Positions 32,572 through 43,840 of a DNA stretch of 64,000 nt are shown here, in pieces. The position numbers and the translations under genes were made by a program. The stretch's first letter is position 1. Every line of letters starts with the position of its first letter. The notes under the pieces were generated by a model. It was not told where the DNA came from and did no database searches. It saw only the letters and a list, made by a program, of their open reading frames with translations. Location: contig JAACJK010000226.1 in assembly GCA_013368325.1 (NCBI GenBank), forward strand, positions 372,001 to 436,000, given 5' to 3'. Origin of the DNA: Ephemerocybe angulata. Taxonomy: Eukaryota > Basidiomycota > Agaricomycetes > Agaricales > Psathyrellaceae.

Positions 32572-34032
32572 GACTAATGCGCCCTTTGATGGATTGGAAG
32601 GGGAGAGTGTGGGGAGTCGAGCGACTGTAGTGTAAATGAAAGCAGGGGTGTGGGGATATTCCGGGGGAGGGGATAGGCGGCGAAGGGGAGTTCGAGGGGC
32701 AGAATGCGGAATTCTGGGGGATCTGAATGCCCTCAGAGGCTCGCCTTAAGACTGTAGAAAAAAAGTGGTGGATTGGTTCTTGGCATTGGGCGCGAAATTA
32801 CCCTGTATGTCCCAACCCCGCCGTTCTGCCTTTCTGGGCCTTCAAAAAAGTGGGAGGCCACCAATCCATCAGGAAAAATACTATGAAAGGCAAGAATCCG
32901 CGAACCAATCGTCCTTTTTTTGTCCTCGAGGCTGAACAGCAACCGGCGGGGAGTTTGATGTGTCTCCAAAGCCCGGAGGACGACCCAAAATGGCAGAAGG
33001 GTACAGGAAACAACAAGTGGAAACAGAACAAAAACGCGTGGTGTTACACTGCAACCGGGCCTCCAAAGCCCTAGGTACAGTTCCCATATGTAGCAAGTCT
33101 GAAGGCGCAAATAACGGACCAGGCGGGCGGTGAAATCCCGCCGCGCCAGGGCGCTTGACGCTTTGCGCCACTTTTGGCGCCCACCGATAGTTGATCCGTC
33201 GATCCTTCACTGACGTAAGTGCAACTTCTCGTAACGCGTAACGTATAGGTGTGGCAGTTAGAATACTTAGAGGAAGGCACATCTAAGTTGAAGACGTAGA
33301 GTTCGAGCTGTTCCAGTGGAACCGGAAGTCCCTTACGCTTTGTCGCCCTATCGCACCAACGTTGCAGAGGTTCTCGAGTGCATGGAAATCTTTAAGCGCT
33401 GTGCAAGATTTTGCTTTGCCCCCATAGGGGAAGCTCGCTTCTGAGAACTGCATCGCGGCTTTCTGCGCGTTCAAGGCATTGCAAAGCTATTAATGATGAC
33501 TCGTGTTGAACCATTCCCCTTGAAAGGTTCTGGGTCAAGCAACCCTGCCCGGCTCTCCTACGAGTGTCTCCCGTTTGTCTCCCGTTTCCACAGCATCACG
33601 CACACAAAGCGCGCTGAGCAAAGCGCGACGACACAAAGCGCGCTGAGCGAAGCGCGACGACTGTTCGTGACTTCCCTGACGAACCAAACACAGCCACATG
33701 TAACGACGTTCCCACGTCTTACATACACATTCCCTGTATCACACCCGTCGTCCACTCTTCTTTTGCTCTTCTTCTCTCTAGTTTACCATCGTACCACCAT
33801 CGTCCTCGCTTGTCTACGCCAATAGACGTCGTTTATATCACGCCGGCTTCTTCTTCAGTGAACGCTTGCTATAGCCGACAACAGCGTTACACCACACTCG
33901 CGCATAACATTGAATTTCAAATTTTGATTCTTCAGCCTGAACGACGACCTCTCCTAAGCTTGACAACAAGACTTCTCTTACAGGTAATGTTACTCATTAT
34001 TGCAGTTTATAAATTATTCAAAGCAAAAGACT
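32572..34032. other. Intergenic with a small lysine/tryptophan-rich ORF
   Basis: A 115-codon ORF (32727-33074, plus) is rich in K, W, N and P and has no recognised domain; coding status is doubtful. Near 33125-33185 lies a GC-rich stretch with several GGCGC boxes, including tttggcgcc. The right part (about 33890-34032) is the conserved leader of the F-box gene. Confidence 0.4.
33603..33660. repeat. Tandem repeat, two 29-bp units
   Basis: Two adjacent units beginning cacaaagcgcgctgagc and differing at one base (a or g after ctgagc). Each unit holds an aagcgcg box twice. It lies about 370 bp upstream of the F-box start at 34033. Confidence 0.85.
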
Positions 34033-35638
34033 ATGGATGTAGGACAAGAATGCGGGAGCCAGCACGACGACCAACGGCTTAGCACGCGACCGCACCCATG
34101 GGTGTCCTACCTCCCGCACGAGATTTTTGGTTTTATATTCTCTCTAGTCCAGCGGAATGGCTGGATAGATCCGGATCCCCTCCCAGCGGAGGTTACGCTC
34201 TCGCACGTGTGCCGACATTGGCGACACTTCACCCTGGACTTTCCATCGCTCTGGAGCGTCTTTCGTTATGATTCGTTTGGCCCGTACCAGGAAAAAATTC
34301 CGGTGAAAAGGCTCGCGGCTTATTTAGAGCGATCGAAAGATCACCCACTCGAGCTTTTCTTCGATCTCGACCTATTTGAAGATGATTCTCTGGGCGGCTG
34401 GTCTGACGTGTTGAGCATGCTCCACCAGATTATCCCGCACATCCATCGTGTCCGGGAACTCCATGTCATCTCTGCCGAGGGTGATATCGACGACTTCCTC
34501 TCTAAACTGGTGGATGCATCCGCTCCACTCCTCGAAGCCTTGACGATCCGGAGCTACAGCACACCAGAGCTGTTCATGGAATCGACGGACAGGAAGTGGT
34601 CACCGACGATATTCACGGGAGGAGCGCCATCGCTAAAGTACCTTCGCTCTGATGACCGACATTTCTCTCGCCCACCGATTGGGTCCATCCTTCACTTGCG
34701 ATTGGAAGCATGGGCTAATGTCGTGCCAGACTCGGAAACATTTTCTCCCTCCCTGTTTCACGAAATCCTCTCTCTGCCGTACCTTCAAACCCTTTCGATG
34801 TGGGGTGAATTAATCAAAGTCCCTCTAGATATGGTGGTTGACGGCATGACGAAGATCGAAGCCAAGTCGCTAAAGCATTTCAGGTGTGACGGTTACTTGC
34901 GGCGGCTACCACAGTACTTCCTTTCTCACGTCTCCGCGCCATCTCTGGAAAGCCTAACGTTCCACTCGTTCACCTTCCAAGGCTCCCTACCACCATGGAT
35001 CAAATCAATTAACTTTCCTTCCCTCCATACATTGGCTTTTTTGCAGCCCTGGCAATTACCACCATACGTATCAGACCTCACCCACAATCGTTTCCCTTGG
35101 CTATTCGGCTTGATTGCAACCACTCATAATCTCAAGAAACTCGTCCTCTCCCTTCCTCCAGACTGCGGGCTGCACGGATTTCTAGACGTACTTCATCACT
35201 TGAACGCTGCGCAAAGAGAATCGCCAGCCTGTGGCGCAGGCGGGACACCTTGGTCCGACACGATGGAAGAACTGACCCTCGACGTGGATTCTCACCAACT
35301 CGAGGCCCGCTACTACACTCGACTGACCGAATGCCTCCCCAACTTGACTCTCATCCGCACCACCAAAGCAATGAAACACAAGATCGATTCGTTCGCCGAA
35401 CAGGGTCATCAAGCTCAAAGTTTGCGCTGGTCAGCAAAGGTGCGATGTGTCGGGGACGTCGAAAATGTCGAGCTGGGAGGGAAGCCGTTTCTGCCTTTGT
35501 TCTGGGCTCTCGGGCCCGATTGGATTGACGGGGACCGCGACCCTTTTGTTGATGCTTGTGAATACAATGTGAGCTCACTCAACCTCGGATCTCGATCTGG
35601 CCGCGTTGCTAATCGTGGCTCAAATGCAGACCAAGTGA
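34033..35638 (+). CDS. F-box/LRR-like protein, MDVGQ subfamily, intact
   Basis: 514 residues after splicing. F-box: YLPHEIFGFIFSLVQRNGW and VTLSHVCRHWRHFTLDFPSLWSVFR. Leucine-rich remainder includes RVRELHVIS, SAPLLEALTI, SLPYLQTLSMWG, KSLKHFRC and FPWLFGLIATTHNLKKLVLSL, with a conserved end GPDWIDGDRDPFVDACEYN. A terminal intron (GTGAGC at 35569 to AG at 35629) removes what looks like a C-terminal tail; the last exon gives TK and TGA. The paralog at 61520 splices at the same place and also gives 514 residues, which supports the model. Without splicing the frame stays open to 35757. It probably acts as an SCF receptor. Confidence 0.8.
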
Positions 35639-36617
35639 ACCTTGCGCGTACCACAGAGCTGAGGGCTCCACCCCAATGCCAATACCGTCTGTTTTGCTAT
35701 CAGGAGGTCGAGAATAGATTAGGTGGACCTCTGGATATATCGGGGGTCTTTCACTAGCCTTTATGTGCACCTTGCAACCTTCAGCGCCTCGGAAAGGTAA
35801 CAGCCGCCTTAGAAAATAGGCGATATATCGCATCGGTTCTTGCCAGCGCCAAGGTCAAAGCCAGCTTCTCAGTTATTAACTTATTATAGTGGGCTGGAAG
35901 CGACAGGCAAAAAAACTTGCTCGGGCGGTTAGTGCCTGCGAGCTTGCGTCGTCCATTCACCAATCTTAGTTCTTCTCGCATACGGTTACGCTGAGGAGTG
36001 CGTGTTCCAGATTCGAGTCAGCCGATATTCTCCTGAGCCAGGAGTTTTTTCACCACAAGTACGACCAAGATGGAAAGGAAAATATCTTGGGTCATCGGCG
36101 TTTAGCCATACCTGCCACTTTCCCCCTCTATTTCCCCGTTCATTCTCTCCTCATCTCTCAGATGCACTGCGAACACCGCTGTTCAATGCCATCTCTCGCT
36201 TTCGAAAGGTACTAGCCTTGGTGTTCAGCGTCTCTTTGCTTTTCGCCACTTTCGGCATCTTCCGAAATCCAATCTTCTCGTCGAAAGCACTCATTTCCAG
36301 ACGCCCATACACTTAAGGTCATTTTTTGAACTACCACTTACTTAAAACTTCAGACAACATAGCAAAGCAAGTCGGAGGTACGGCAACGCTGCATCTTCCC
36401 CTTGAACGCGGACTGCTCAGTGCCCATTGGCGCTAATTCCGATTAAGCGCCCACGACATACACGAGTCAACCGTGGCAAATAGCCGTCATCACTCTGATC
36501 ATCCGACATCGGATGCGATAAGGACGTACTCCTTCAGTCCTCCGTGTGCCTTCGTCTCGTAGATTGTCGCAGACCAATTCCACTGGACGAAATTCGAAGT
36601 TTAGCTACGAACCAAGA
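35639..36617. repeat. 3' flank with conserved F-box-associated element; lectin upstream region
   Basis: 35770-35990 repeats the element seen at 30830-31060 and, inverted, at 61160-61400. The stretch 36380-36617 resembles 38180-38387 (gatgcgata...gtactcctt), so the lectin upstream region was copied with its first exon. TTAAGCGCCC occurs at 36443-36452. Confidence 0.65.
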
Positions 36618-38134
36618 ATGCCAACTGAACCAGGGCCCAACGAGGAACCTTGGATTGAATCCGGAACATCGTACGCATTCACGAATGTACACACTGGACA
36701 CCCCATCACCATCGACGCAGATACGAACACAGGTAAGTCAAAAGCAGGGTCCTTCGCGAGGGCTGGGACACAGATGGCTGACAGATCGCGGCTGGGCAGT
36801 CGTTGGGTCGATACGGTTCACAGGGACCCCGTTCCAAGTGGTTAGTGCCATCGTTTTAGTATGAATAGGCCTTTGCTTGCTCATGTGTTGGAACACTTTT
36901 TTTAAGTGGGAAGCAGCTTCGGTGAATGGTTTATGGACCTTCAAGAACGCTGAAACGGGACGATACCTCGGGTACACTCTCTATGTCCCTGTCAAGGAAG
37001 GTGACGTTATCAAAGCGACGACCCACCCCTTCACCTGGCAAGTAACGCGAGATGCAAAGGGTTGGGCTAAGTGAGTACACATTTACCAAAGGTAGGATAA
37101 GTGCTCGTAAAGCTGACCTACATCATCGTTAGACTGTCTGTCCCGTACACCAACTTTGTTCTCGACATGGCAGCGAATCAGAACTCATGGGCGGTCACGG
37201 GCCGCACCTCGCACGAGCAGTCGAATCAAAGGTGGATACTCGATTCGGGTGCGTACCATCTGTATAAGTACCTGGAACGGTATTGCTGATTTCTTGACAC
37301 CTTCTTCAAAATAGAAATCACGTTCAAGCTGCCAATAACAGCAGGAAGCCTTTATAAGATCGTCTCTTCCAATGTCGGGGCTGTAGTCAATCTGGACGAC
37401 TCGTCTGAATTTGGTGAGAGACGTGTAATTACGATCGATAATTTCATGGAGTGTGCTAACTGTAGGATTTCTACTGTAAAGTCTCCGGATATATAAGTAC
37501 AATGAAGGGCGAAACCAGAAGGTACGCGCCGTCCGAGTCTTGACTGGGATGATTTCAGTTCACATCCTTTGTTTGTTTGCAGTGGGAAGCGATACCAGGC
37601 GACGCCGGTACTTGGTTCCTCAAGAATCACCTCACTCACACATACCTGGGCATAGGAGCAATGGTCGCTAACCATGGGACCCCCGTGGTTGGTACAGAGC
37701 AGCCGTTTGCGTGGGATATCATTAGAAAGTATGTCGACGGGAAGCCATGCAAGCGAAATGGTGTTATGTGAGTCAAAATAATCTATTTTCTGGGAGTATA
37801 TTGAGCCATATAACGCTAGGCTGCGTGTTCCATCAACAGAACTGGCCTTGAATCCCGACTACCTCAGCCATAACAACCCTGGAACAAAGATTCAGCTTCA
37901 GGTCAATCCGACCGGCTATTGGATCCTTAAAAAAGGTACCCCCGCTTGAGCTGCGATAAACTCATATGATATGCGCTCATACTAATAATTAGTGTAACTC
38001 TCCTAGTCGACTGTTTCCCAGGATGCCAGGACCCTGAACATCTGCAACAATTGCTATTGTCCCTGGGAATTTCGAAGGAAAAAATTGAGGAACTAAATCT
38101 GGGGGTCGACTCGAAAGAGTCCAACGCTGTGTAG
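36618..38134 (+). CDS. Beta-trefoil (ricin B-like) lectin, two-domain
   Basis: About eight small exons encode repeated beta-trefoil subdomains: SGTSYAFTNVHTGHPITIDA, FQV|WEAASVNGLWTFKNAETGRYLG, HPFTWQVTRD, LSVPYTNFVLDMA, NQRWILD, then NQK|WEAIPGDAGTWFLKNHLT, FAWDIIRKY, LNPDYLSHNNPGTKIQLQ and YWILKK. The QxW-type ends and the roughly 45-residue periodicity are those of ricin B-type lectins; many mushroom lectins share this fold and bind glycans. There is no signal peptide. A C-terminal helix-rich tail (EHLQQLLLSLGISKEKIEEL) follows, TAG at 38132. The junction between the DDSSEF exon and the NEGRNQK exon could not be joined in phase (about 37413-37500), so a small unseen exon or a frameshift is possible there. 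Confidence 0.65.
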
Positions 38135-38387
38135 TTCATGTAACGTACCTACCTACTGTATACCAAGCTTCTAAAGTAAACTGCTTCTGAGCGCCGGAGC
38201 GCCCACTCACCGCACTGGCTCCGACCCTGCGCATGTAACATATGTGTTAACCGTCGCAAACAACGTCGCCACTCTGTTAATCGGATGCGATATGGGTGTA
38301 CTCCTTTCCTCTCTGTGCGCCTTCAACTCTCCGACTGCTCACAGAATAATTGCAGCAGACGAAGCTCAAATTTAGACAAGGAACCAA

Positions 38388-38490
38388 ATGACTCGGACTG
38401 AACCAGGACCCAGCATCCAACAGCATGGGATCGAAACCGGAAGGTCCTGTGCACTTACAAATGTAATGTCTGTACACTTTAGCTCATGCG
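38388..38490 (+). pseudogene. Lectin first-exon fragment
   Basis: MTRTEPGPSIQQHGIETGRS then CALTNV corresponds to the lectin start MPTEPGPNEEPWIESGTSYA then FTNV. Upstream noncoding DNA is also similar. After about 38485 the similarity stops and no further lectin exon is present before the GH3 gene. It is a truncated tandem copy. Confidence 0.65.
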
Positions 38491-38603
38491 CTTCTTTCAA
38501 AGATACAATGGCGAAGCAATGCTGCAAGGTTGGGGGTGCGGCAACGCCGTTTGAATTCGGAGGCAGGCAGGCTACTGAGGCGATCAGAACCAAACACAAC
38601 TCC

Positions 38604-41600
38604 CTAAAGTCCATTCCACTCCCAACCCTTCTCAATATGGGCCTGACCCTTTTCCACAATGGTATCACTCGCCCATCCAACACTGACCCCATACACGCCC
38701 CTCTCCACAACCCACCTATCTAAATTCTCATCCCAGTACGATACCGCATACTTATCGAACACCAGCTCGACGATCTCCTCGGCACCAGGTGCAAGGTTTC
38801 GCACCTTGGAAAAGGCTTTGAGCTGCAGAGCGGGGTGCGTGAGGTGTGAGGTTTTCGGGAGGGTCACGTATCCTTGTACGACTTGGGAGCCGGGCAGAGT
38901 GCCGGTGTTCTTGACTGTGGCAGAGGCTTTCAGGGTGAGCTCGGTGCCCGAGACAGCGGGCTGCGAGAGGCTGAAGTTCGAGATCTCAAAGGTGGTGTAC
39001 GACAGACCGTGTCTGGGAAGGATATGTGAGTTCGGGTGTGACGCAGATGGAAGAAAGGACGGGGGAACGCACCCGAAAGCAAAGAGAGGGTCAATCTTCC
39101 TATGTTGATAATGCTTGTATCCAACATAGAGATCCTCAGAATAGATAATCTACATAACGTCCCCGTTAGCATGTAAGACCCATGGCACCATAGCAGTATG
39201 ACGCACCTTCCCGTTCTCTGTATGGAAATGTCCAAACGACGGGATATCCTCCTCCCTCTTCGGGAACGTCAACGAAAGCTTGCCCGAGGGGTTGTGCTTG
39301 CCAAACAAGACATCCGCGATCGCCGCGCCAGTCGAGTTACCGAGGTACCATGCATGCACCATCGCAGGCACCTCGTCGGCCCACGGAAGCGCAATAGCAG
39401 AACCCTGGCAAGCCATCCTATCCGTCAGCACAGTCATCGAAAGAACGAGGGGAACCCGTGACTCACAGATTGGGTAACGACAACCGTTCTCGGGTTTGCA
39501 GCAGCGACCTTCGAGATAAGCTCGTCCGTGCGCCCGGGGAGGGCCAACGTCGTTCGATCATATCCCTCGGTCTCCCAGTCCCCGTTCAGACCGACCACGG
39601 CAATCACAGCGTCCGCCTCCTTCGCGATCGCGACGGCCTGCGCCATGGCCTCGTCAGGGTCAGCCACCTCCGCGCCCCCAAGCCGGACACCAGTAAAACT
39701 AGACACAGAAAATTGATGAGACAGTCAACGCCTCTCAAACGTAGACGACTCACCTATCCATGAGTGCCTCATCCTCATCCCCATCCGCTGGGCCCCTGAC
39801 ATTCACAAACTCGACATACACTTCATGCGCCTTCCCGGCCTTCAATTCATACACGCCCTTCTCCTCCACCGACCCCGCGCCAAAGAACGAATCGCTCCTC
39901 CTCTGCCTTGTCCAATTATCTACCACCAGGTTGCCGTCGACATACAACTTGGCCCTCCCAGCCGCAGTGAGCCCGAACTCGAACTTGCAGTCGTACTCCC
40001 TCTTGAGGTATCCTTTGAGGCGGAGCGTCCAGCGCTTCGTGATGCCAGGGGGCGTGGACGTGCTAATGAACATACGCGTCTCGTCGATGAAGCGGTCGGC
40101 GATGGGTTCCTCGATGGGTGTCATACCCTCGTCTTCGGTGTGGGAGTGCCATGTGCCCAGCCAGCCTTGGCGGCCGTCGGCGGTGACCAAGTCGTACTCC
40201 AAGGTCGGGAGGTTCATGTACGCTATAACGAAAACGCCAGGTCACTACAGATCCAGAGAGAGGGAGTGGTGGAAGACGTACTGCGAGCACCCTCAGCGTA
40301 CATCACTTCGACGTTCCCGCCAAGCGCATCGACGATACCTTGGTACGGCGAGGTGAAGTACGAAGCTTTGAGAGCTGCGGATCCGCCCCCAGAGAGGACT
40401 ACAGCCTTGGCGTTCCCGCCGACGATGGCGATCTTCTTCAATGACGCTGGGTTGAGCGGGAGAAGGCTATCGGTGTTCTTGAGGAGTACAATCGACTCTG
40501 CTGCGACCTTCCGCATAAGTTCCTTATCCTCGTCGCTTTCGAGCGTGCGCTCTTCGCCGTCTCCATCGAGGACCTAGCGGGATAGTCAGAATGGTCGAAA
40601 GATGTCAGAGAGAAGTGCCGAAACGAACCTCGGGTGCACCCTTCGCACATCGCTGAACGAGTTCCAGAACCTTCTTGGCGCGCTCCTTGATCGTGCGCAC
40701 GGTGACCTTCTTCGCCTGGAGACACCTTCCGACGTGTTCGAGGGTACGCCACTTGTTCGTTCCGGGCATCTCGAGGTCGAGGCCTGCATTGATACCTTGG
40801 TCGACACCGTAAGTACCGAACCAGTCGCTCACAAGTTACAACCTAACATTTATTCGTCAGTTTCTGCATTAGAGCGAGTGTAGAAGGATTGGTTTACCGT
40901 TCCATTGAACTTCCATTCATTTCGCAGGATGTTGCGGAGGAGGATAGGGTTCTCGGAGCAATGAACGCCATTCAGGCGATTATACCTATCCCAAAGCTGT
41001 CAGAAACAGGGGGCGAACGAATGAACGGGAGACATACGAAGTCATGTATGCCCATGGATCAGCATACTTCTGGGCAAGCATGAACGGGAGCAAGTAGATC
41101 TCACGAAGCGCCCTGGCGCTGACGATGCTGTCATATCCAAAGCGATCGTTCTCCTTATCATTTGCTCTGAGGATGAGGAGAACAATGTTAGGCGCCCAGC
41201 GGTTGAAGTGGAACAGAACCGACGACGAACGTGAAATGCTTAATCGTAGTTCCAATACCACCACTCTGCACACCGTTAACATACGCAGCAGCGATGATAC
41301 CGGAGAGGAAGGGATCCTCGGAGAAGCTTTCGAAGCTCTAGAGTCGCGAATGTCAGTTTCAAATGGAACCACAGTATACCGGCAGAGGCTTACTCTTCCA
41401 CCGAGGGGATTCTAATCGAATTTAAGCTTAGCTTCAAGGCACCACAGGCGTGTGAGTAATTGACATACCCTTTGAATGTTACACGTTGGCGCCAAAACCA
41501 GAGAAGCACCACGGAGCTTGGCTTCTTCAGCGATCAGCTTGAGTCCGACGGTCTTGACGAGCTCCGTGTCGAAAGTCGCGCCAAGCGCCGTTGAGGACTA

Positions 41601-41910
41601 TGGCAGGGGTCAATTATATTCTGAGGTAAACATCGTACGAACTACTCACAGGTAGAACCTTCGCAGGGGTGCTCATGAAGAAATGGTTCCCCCGGATCCC
41701 ATTCGGTCCATCGCTAACCTAATCATTCTGAACACCAGCGCTTCACACCAAGGACGACGACGAACTTACCTTGACAGCGGGGACGCCAAGCCTATCGATG
41801 GCATGCATATGCCAGAACCCTACCCCAGCGATAAGATGAATCGCCTCCTCCGTCGCGAGTTTCTCAACGATCTCGTCGATGTTCGCGTTCGCAAAGTCGG
41901 ATGGCGGCAT
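38604..41910 (-). CDS. GH3 beta-glucosidase with PA14 insert
   Basis: Hydrolyses terminal beta-glucosyl residues, for example of cellobiose. About ten exons. N-terminal GH3 domain: [73 protein letters not shown]. The catalytic nucleophile Asp is in [14 protein letters not shown], followed by [12 protein letters not shown]. The C-terminal domain has [18 protein letters not shown]; a PA14 lectin-like insert follows ([12 protein letters not shown] to [19 protein letters not shown] and [16 protein letters not shown]); then [40 protein letters not shown], and a fibronectin III-like end ([23 protein letters not shown]). No signal peptide was seen at [13 protein letters not shown], so an intracellular or non-classically secreted enzyme is likely. 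Convergent with the lectin genes. Confidence 0.85.
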
Positions 41911-42683
41911 AATTTCGATTCAGGAAGAGAGGGAGGGGAAATCTGGCTGACAACGGCCGGAGAGGGCGAGGTTTATATACCCAAATCTACCTTACCATAT
42001 TACCCATTCGGTAGAGAGTTGTGCGGATTACAGAGACGGGAGCTGGGGAAGAGAGTGCAGTAGTTCCGAGGATTCTCCGCCCTGTTACCGGCAGGCCAGC
42101 TGACGCGATGGAATGAAAAGAGATTGCCTAAAAGCTACTTCGTTTCAGCACAATTAGGGCTCCTGGATGCTGAGGGCGCCGAGCATGGGATTTCCTGAGG
42201 AAGACCAGATGGGTTGCTGCATTCTGGGGAAAATTTGTACCTGATGCAACGGAAATCTGGGGAAATTAGACATCCTGCGCCCGGCATTGACCTTTCGAGG
42301 CTCGTATCAGAATATTCGGTGTCGTCTATATGCTTTCTGTGCCACTTGACTTGGATTTATCGGTTAAGCGCTGAGATAGTGGTGGTAGGAGGCAACACGT
42401 TTGTTCCCTGTCGGAGTCTGGGCGGACCTTTTTTCATCGGCACTTCCCGACTGGGTACGTCACGCGTTCTTCGTGAGACGGCCCCCTGTCTTTTAGGCGC
42501 CCAAGTTCTATACCCCGAAGATGGACGGTCAACAACAATTGACCGCGGTCTATGCACAGCGACTGACGTCACGCGCGTGATGTGACCTTATCGATCCACC
42601 GACGCGACGCGTTTTTCTCTTTCTCTTCGACGACACGTTTTCTCCTTTGTTTCGGCGTTCATATATACCATTTCACCTTCACT
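41911..42683. other. Intergenic upstream of GH3
   Basis: Contains the GH3 5' region and, at the right end, a TATA-like catatatacc near 42660 before the gag-like ORF. No gene is supported in between. Confidence 0.45.
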
Positions 42684-43292
42684 ATGATACTTGCCCTCTT
42701 TTCTTTCACTCATACTTACGGCTCGATAGGTACGCTTAGAACCGCCCTCTTTTCTTTCACTCATACTTACGGCTCGATAGCGAGCCGTTTTTTCGTCTTT
42801 GACACCACGTCTTCATCCAAGACCCTTCGGCCTCGAAATAGTCGCGGGCAGTTTGTAAAGAGGGCCGCCAATACATCGTCGTCTCTTTCATCATCTGTGG
42901 CTACACCTCCACCGTCACCAACACCATCGACTTCGGCGCCGTCTTCTCCTGCGCCATCATTTTCATCTCTCCTCTCTACAGCGTCTACCAGCAACAAGCC
43001 GTCGTCTCTAATGGGCTCTGAAGGCAGCGAGGGCGGCGGTCACGAGTCTCCGGCACCCACCATGGTCCCACTCGAGCAACTGATGGCGCTTCAAGCCAAA
43101 TACATCAAGCAGCTCGAGGACAACCAGCGTAGCGGCATCATCACGTCGGAGGGCTCGTCGGGGGGTAGGACAGAGGATTTCAAACCTCCTCCCTTTGTGA
43201 CTGGGGCGTCCCCACTCCAGGGTAAGTCTAAGTCCCTTCGTGCTCAGTTCCCGGATATCAAGACATCGCTGCTGCTCGAGATCATTTGGTAG
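42684..43292 (+). mobile_element. Possible gag-like ORF fragment of a retroelement
   Basis: Ser/Thr/Pro-rich leader (RPRNSRGQFVKRAANTSS, then long S/P tracts), then VPLEQLMALQAKYIKQLEDN, and EDFKPPPFVTGASPLQGKS with FPDIKTSLLLEIIW, where it ends at a stop. The order low-complexity leader, short coiled coil, FKPPP-type stretch resembles N-termini of fungal Ty3/gypsy gag proteins, but I cannot name a family, so this is tentative. The frame ends abruptly exactly where DNA matching the conserved F-box 3' flank begins (tagtgcctgcgagcttg), pointing to a truncation junction. The first start could also be 42582 or an internal ATG at 43012. Confidence 0.35.
42693..42780. repeat. In-frame 37-bp direct repeat
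   Basis: Two perfect 37-bp copies (42693-42729 and 42744-42780) separated by 14 bp, starting gccctcttttctttcac and ending ggctcgatag. The 51-bp period keeps the frame, so the protein would repeat ALFSFTHTYGSI. Confidence 0.85.
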
Positions 43293-43466
43293 TGCCTGCG
43301 AGCTTGGATCGTCCATTCACCCACCTTAGTTCTCCTCGCGTAGGCACGTTTCTTGGCCGGACAGTGGTAAATGGAGACCAATGCTCATATCGGCAATCGA
43401 GAAGAACATGAAGTAAATTTATAGATCACTCGCATGCCACCGGGAGACACCATGAGATAAATATCT

Positions 43467-43796
43467 ATGGCGCTTGGCCCGACATTCGTGTTTTCAGGAT
43501 CCCGTGGGCTGCCTCTGAATCATCCACTGGGCCTCTGTCCCGCCGGACATCAAACGCGGTTTGGGGCCATACCAAGCCGGAAAAACGGTTGCTGGGAACC
43601 ACCATGCTCCGCGCAGAATTATAACGGACTATCTGTGCATATCATGCCTATTTGCCATACCTGCTTTCCTCAGAGTCAGCGTTGGCCTCCTGCGAATCCT
43701 GGGATCTCGGCTTCGAACATGTTTTTGGAGGAGCTTACTCTAGATCGTTGTTATATTCCTGTAGTAGAGGACTGCATTCGCCATGTACTCGAGTAA
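43467..43796 (+). pseudogene. F-box protein C-terminal fragment
   Basis: NYNGLSVHIMPICHTCFPQSQ and WPPANPGISASNM match the C-terminus of the gene at 18712-20694 (APNGLSVLIFPICHITFPRTQ, WPPGSGILASDM). No F-box or leucine-rich part precedes it. It lies tail to tail with the F-box gene at 43841-45769. Confidence 0.65.
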
Positions 43797-43840
43797 ACCT
43801 ATTCACGTAATTCATTTGGCTACGACAATATGCGTGGTAC

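Noticed and set aside
32727..33074. 115-codon K/W-rich ORF as a small gene
   Set aside because: No motif, no intron signals, no paralog in the window, and the opposite strand is equally open; kept only as a note in the intergenic entry.
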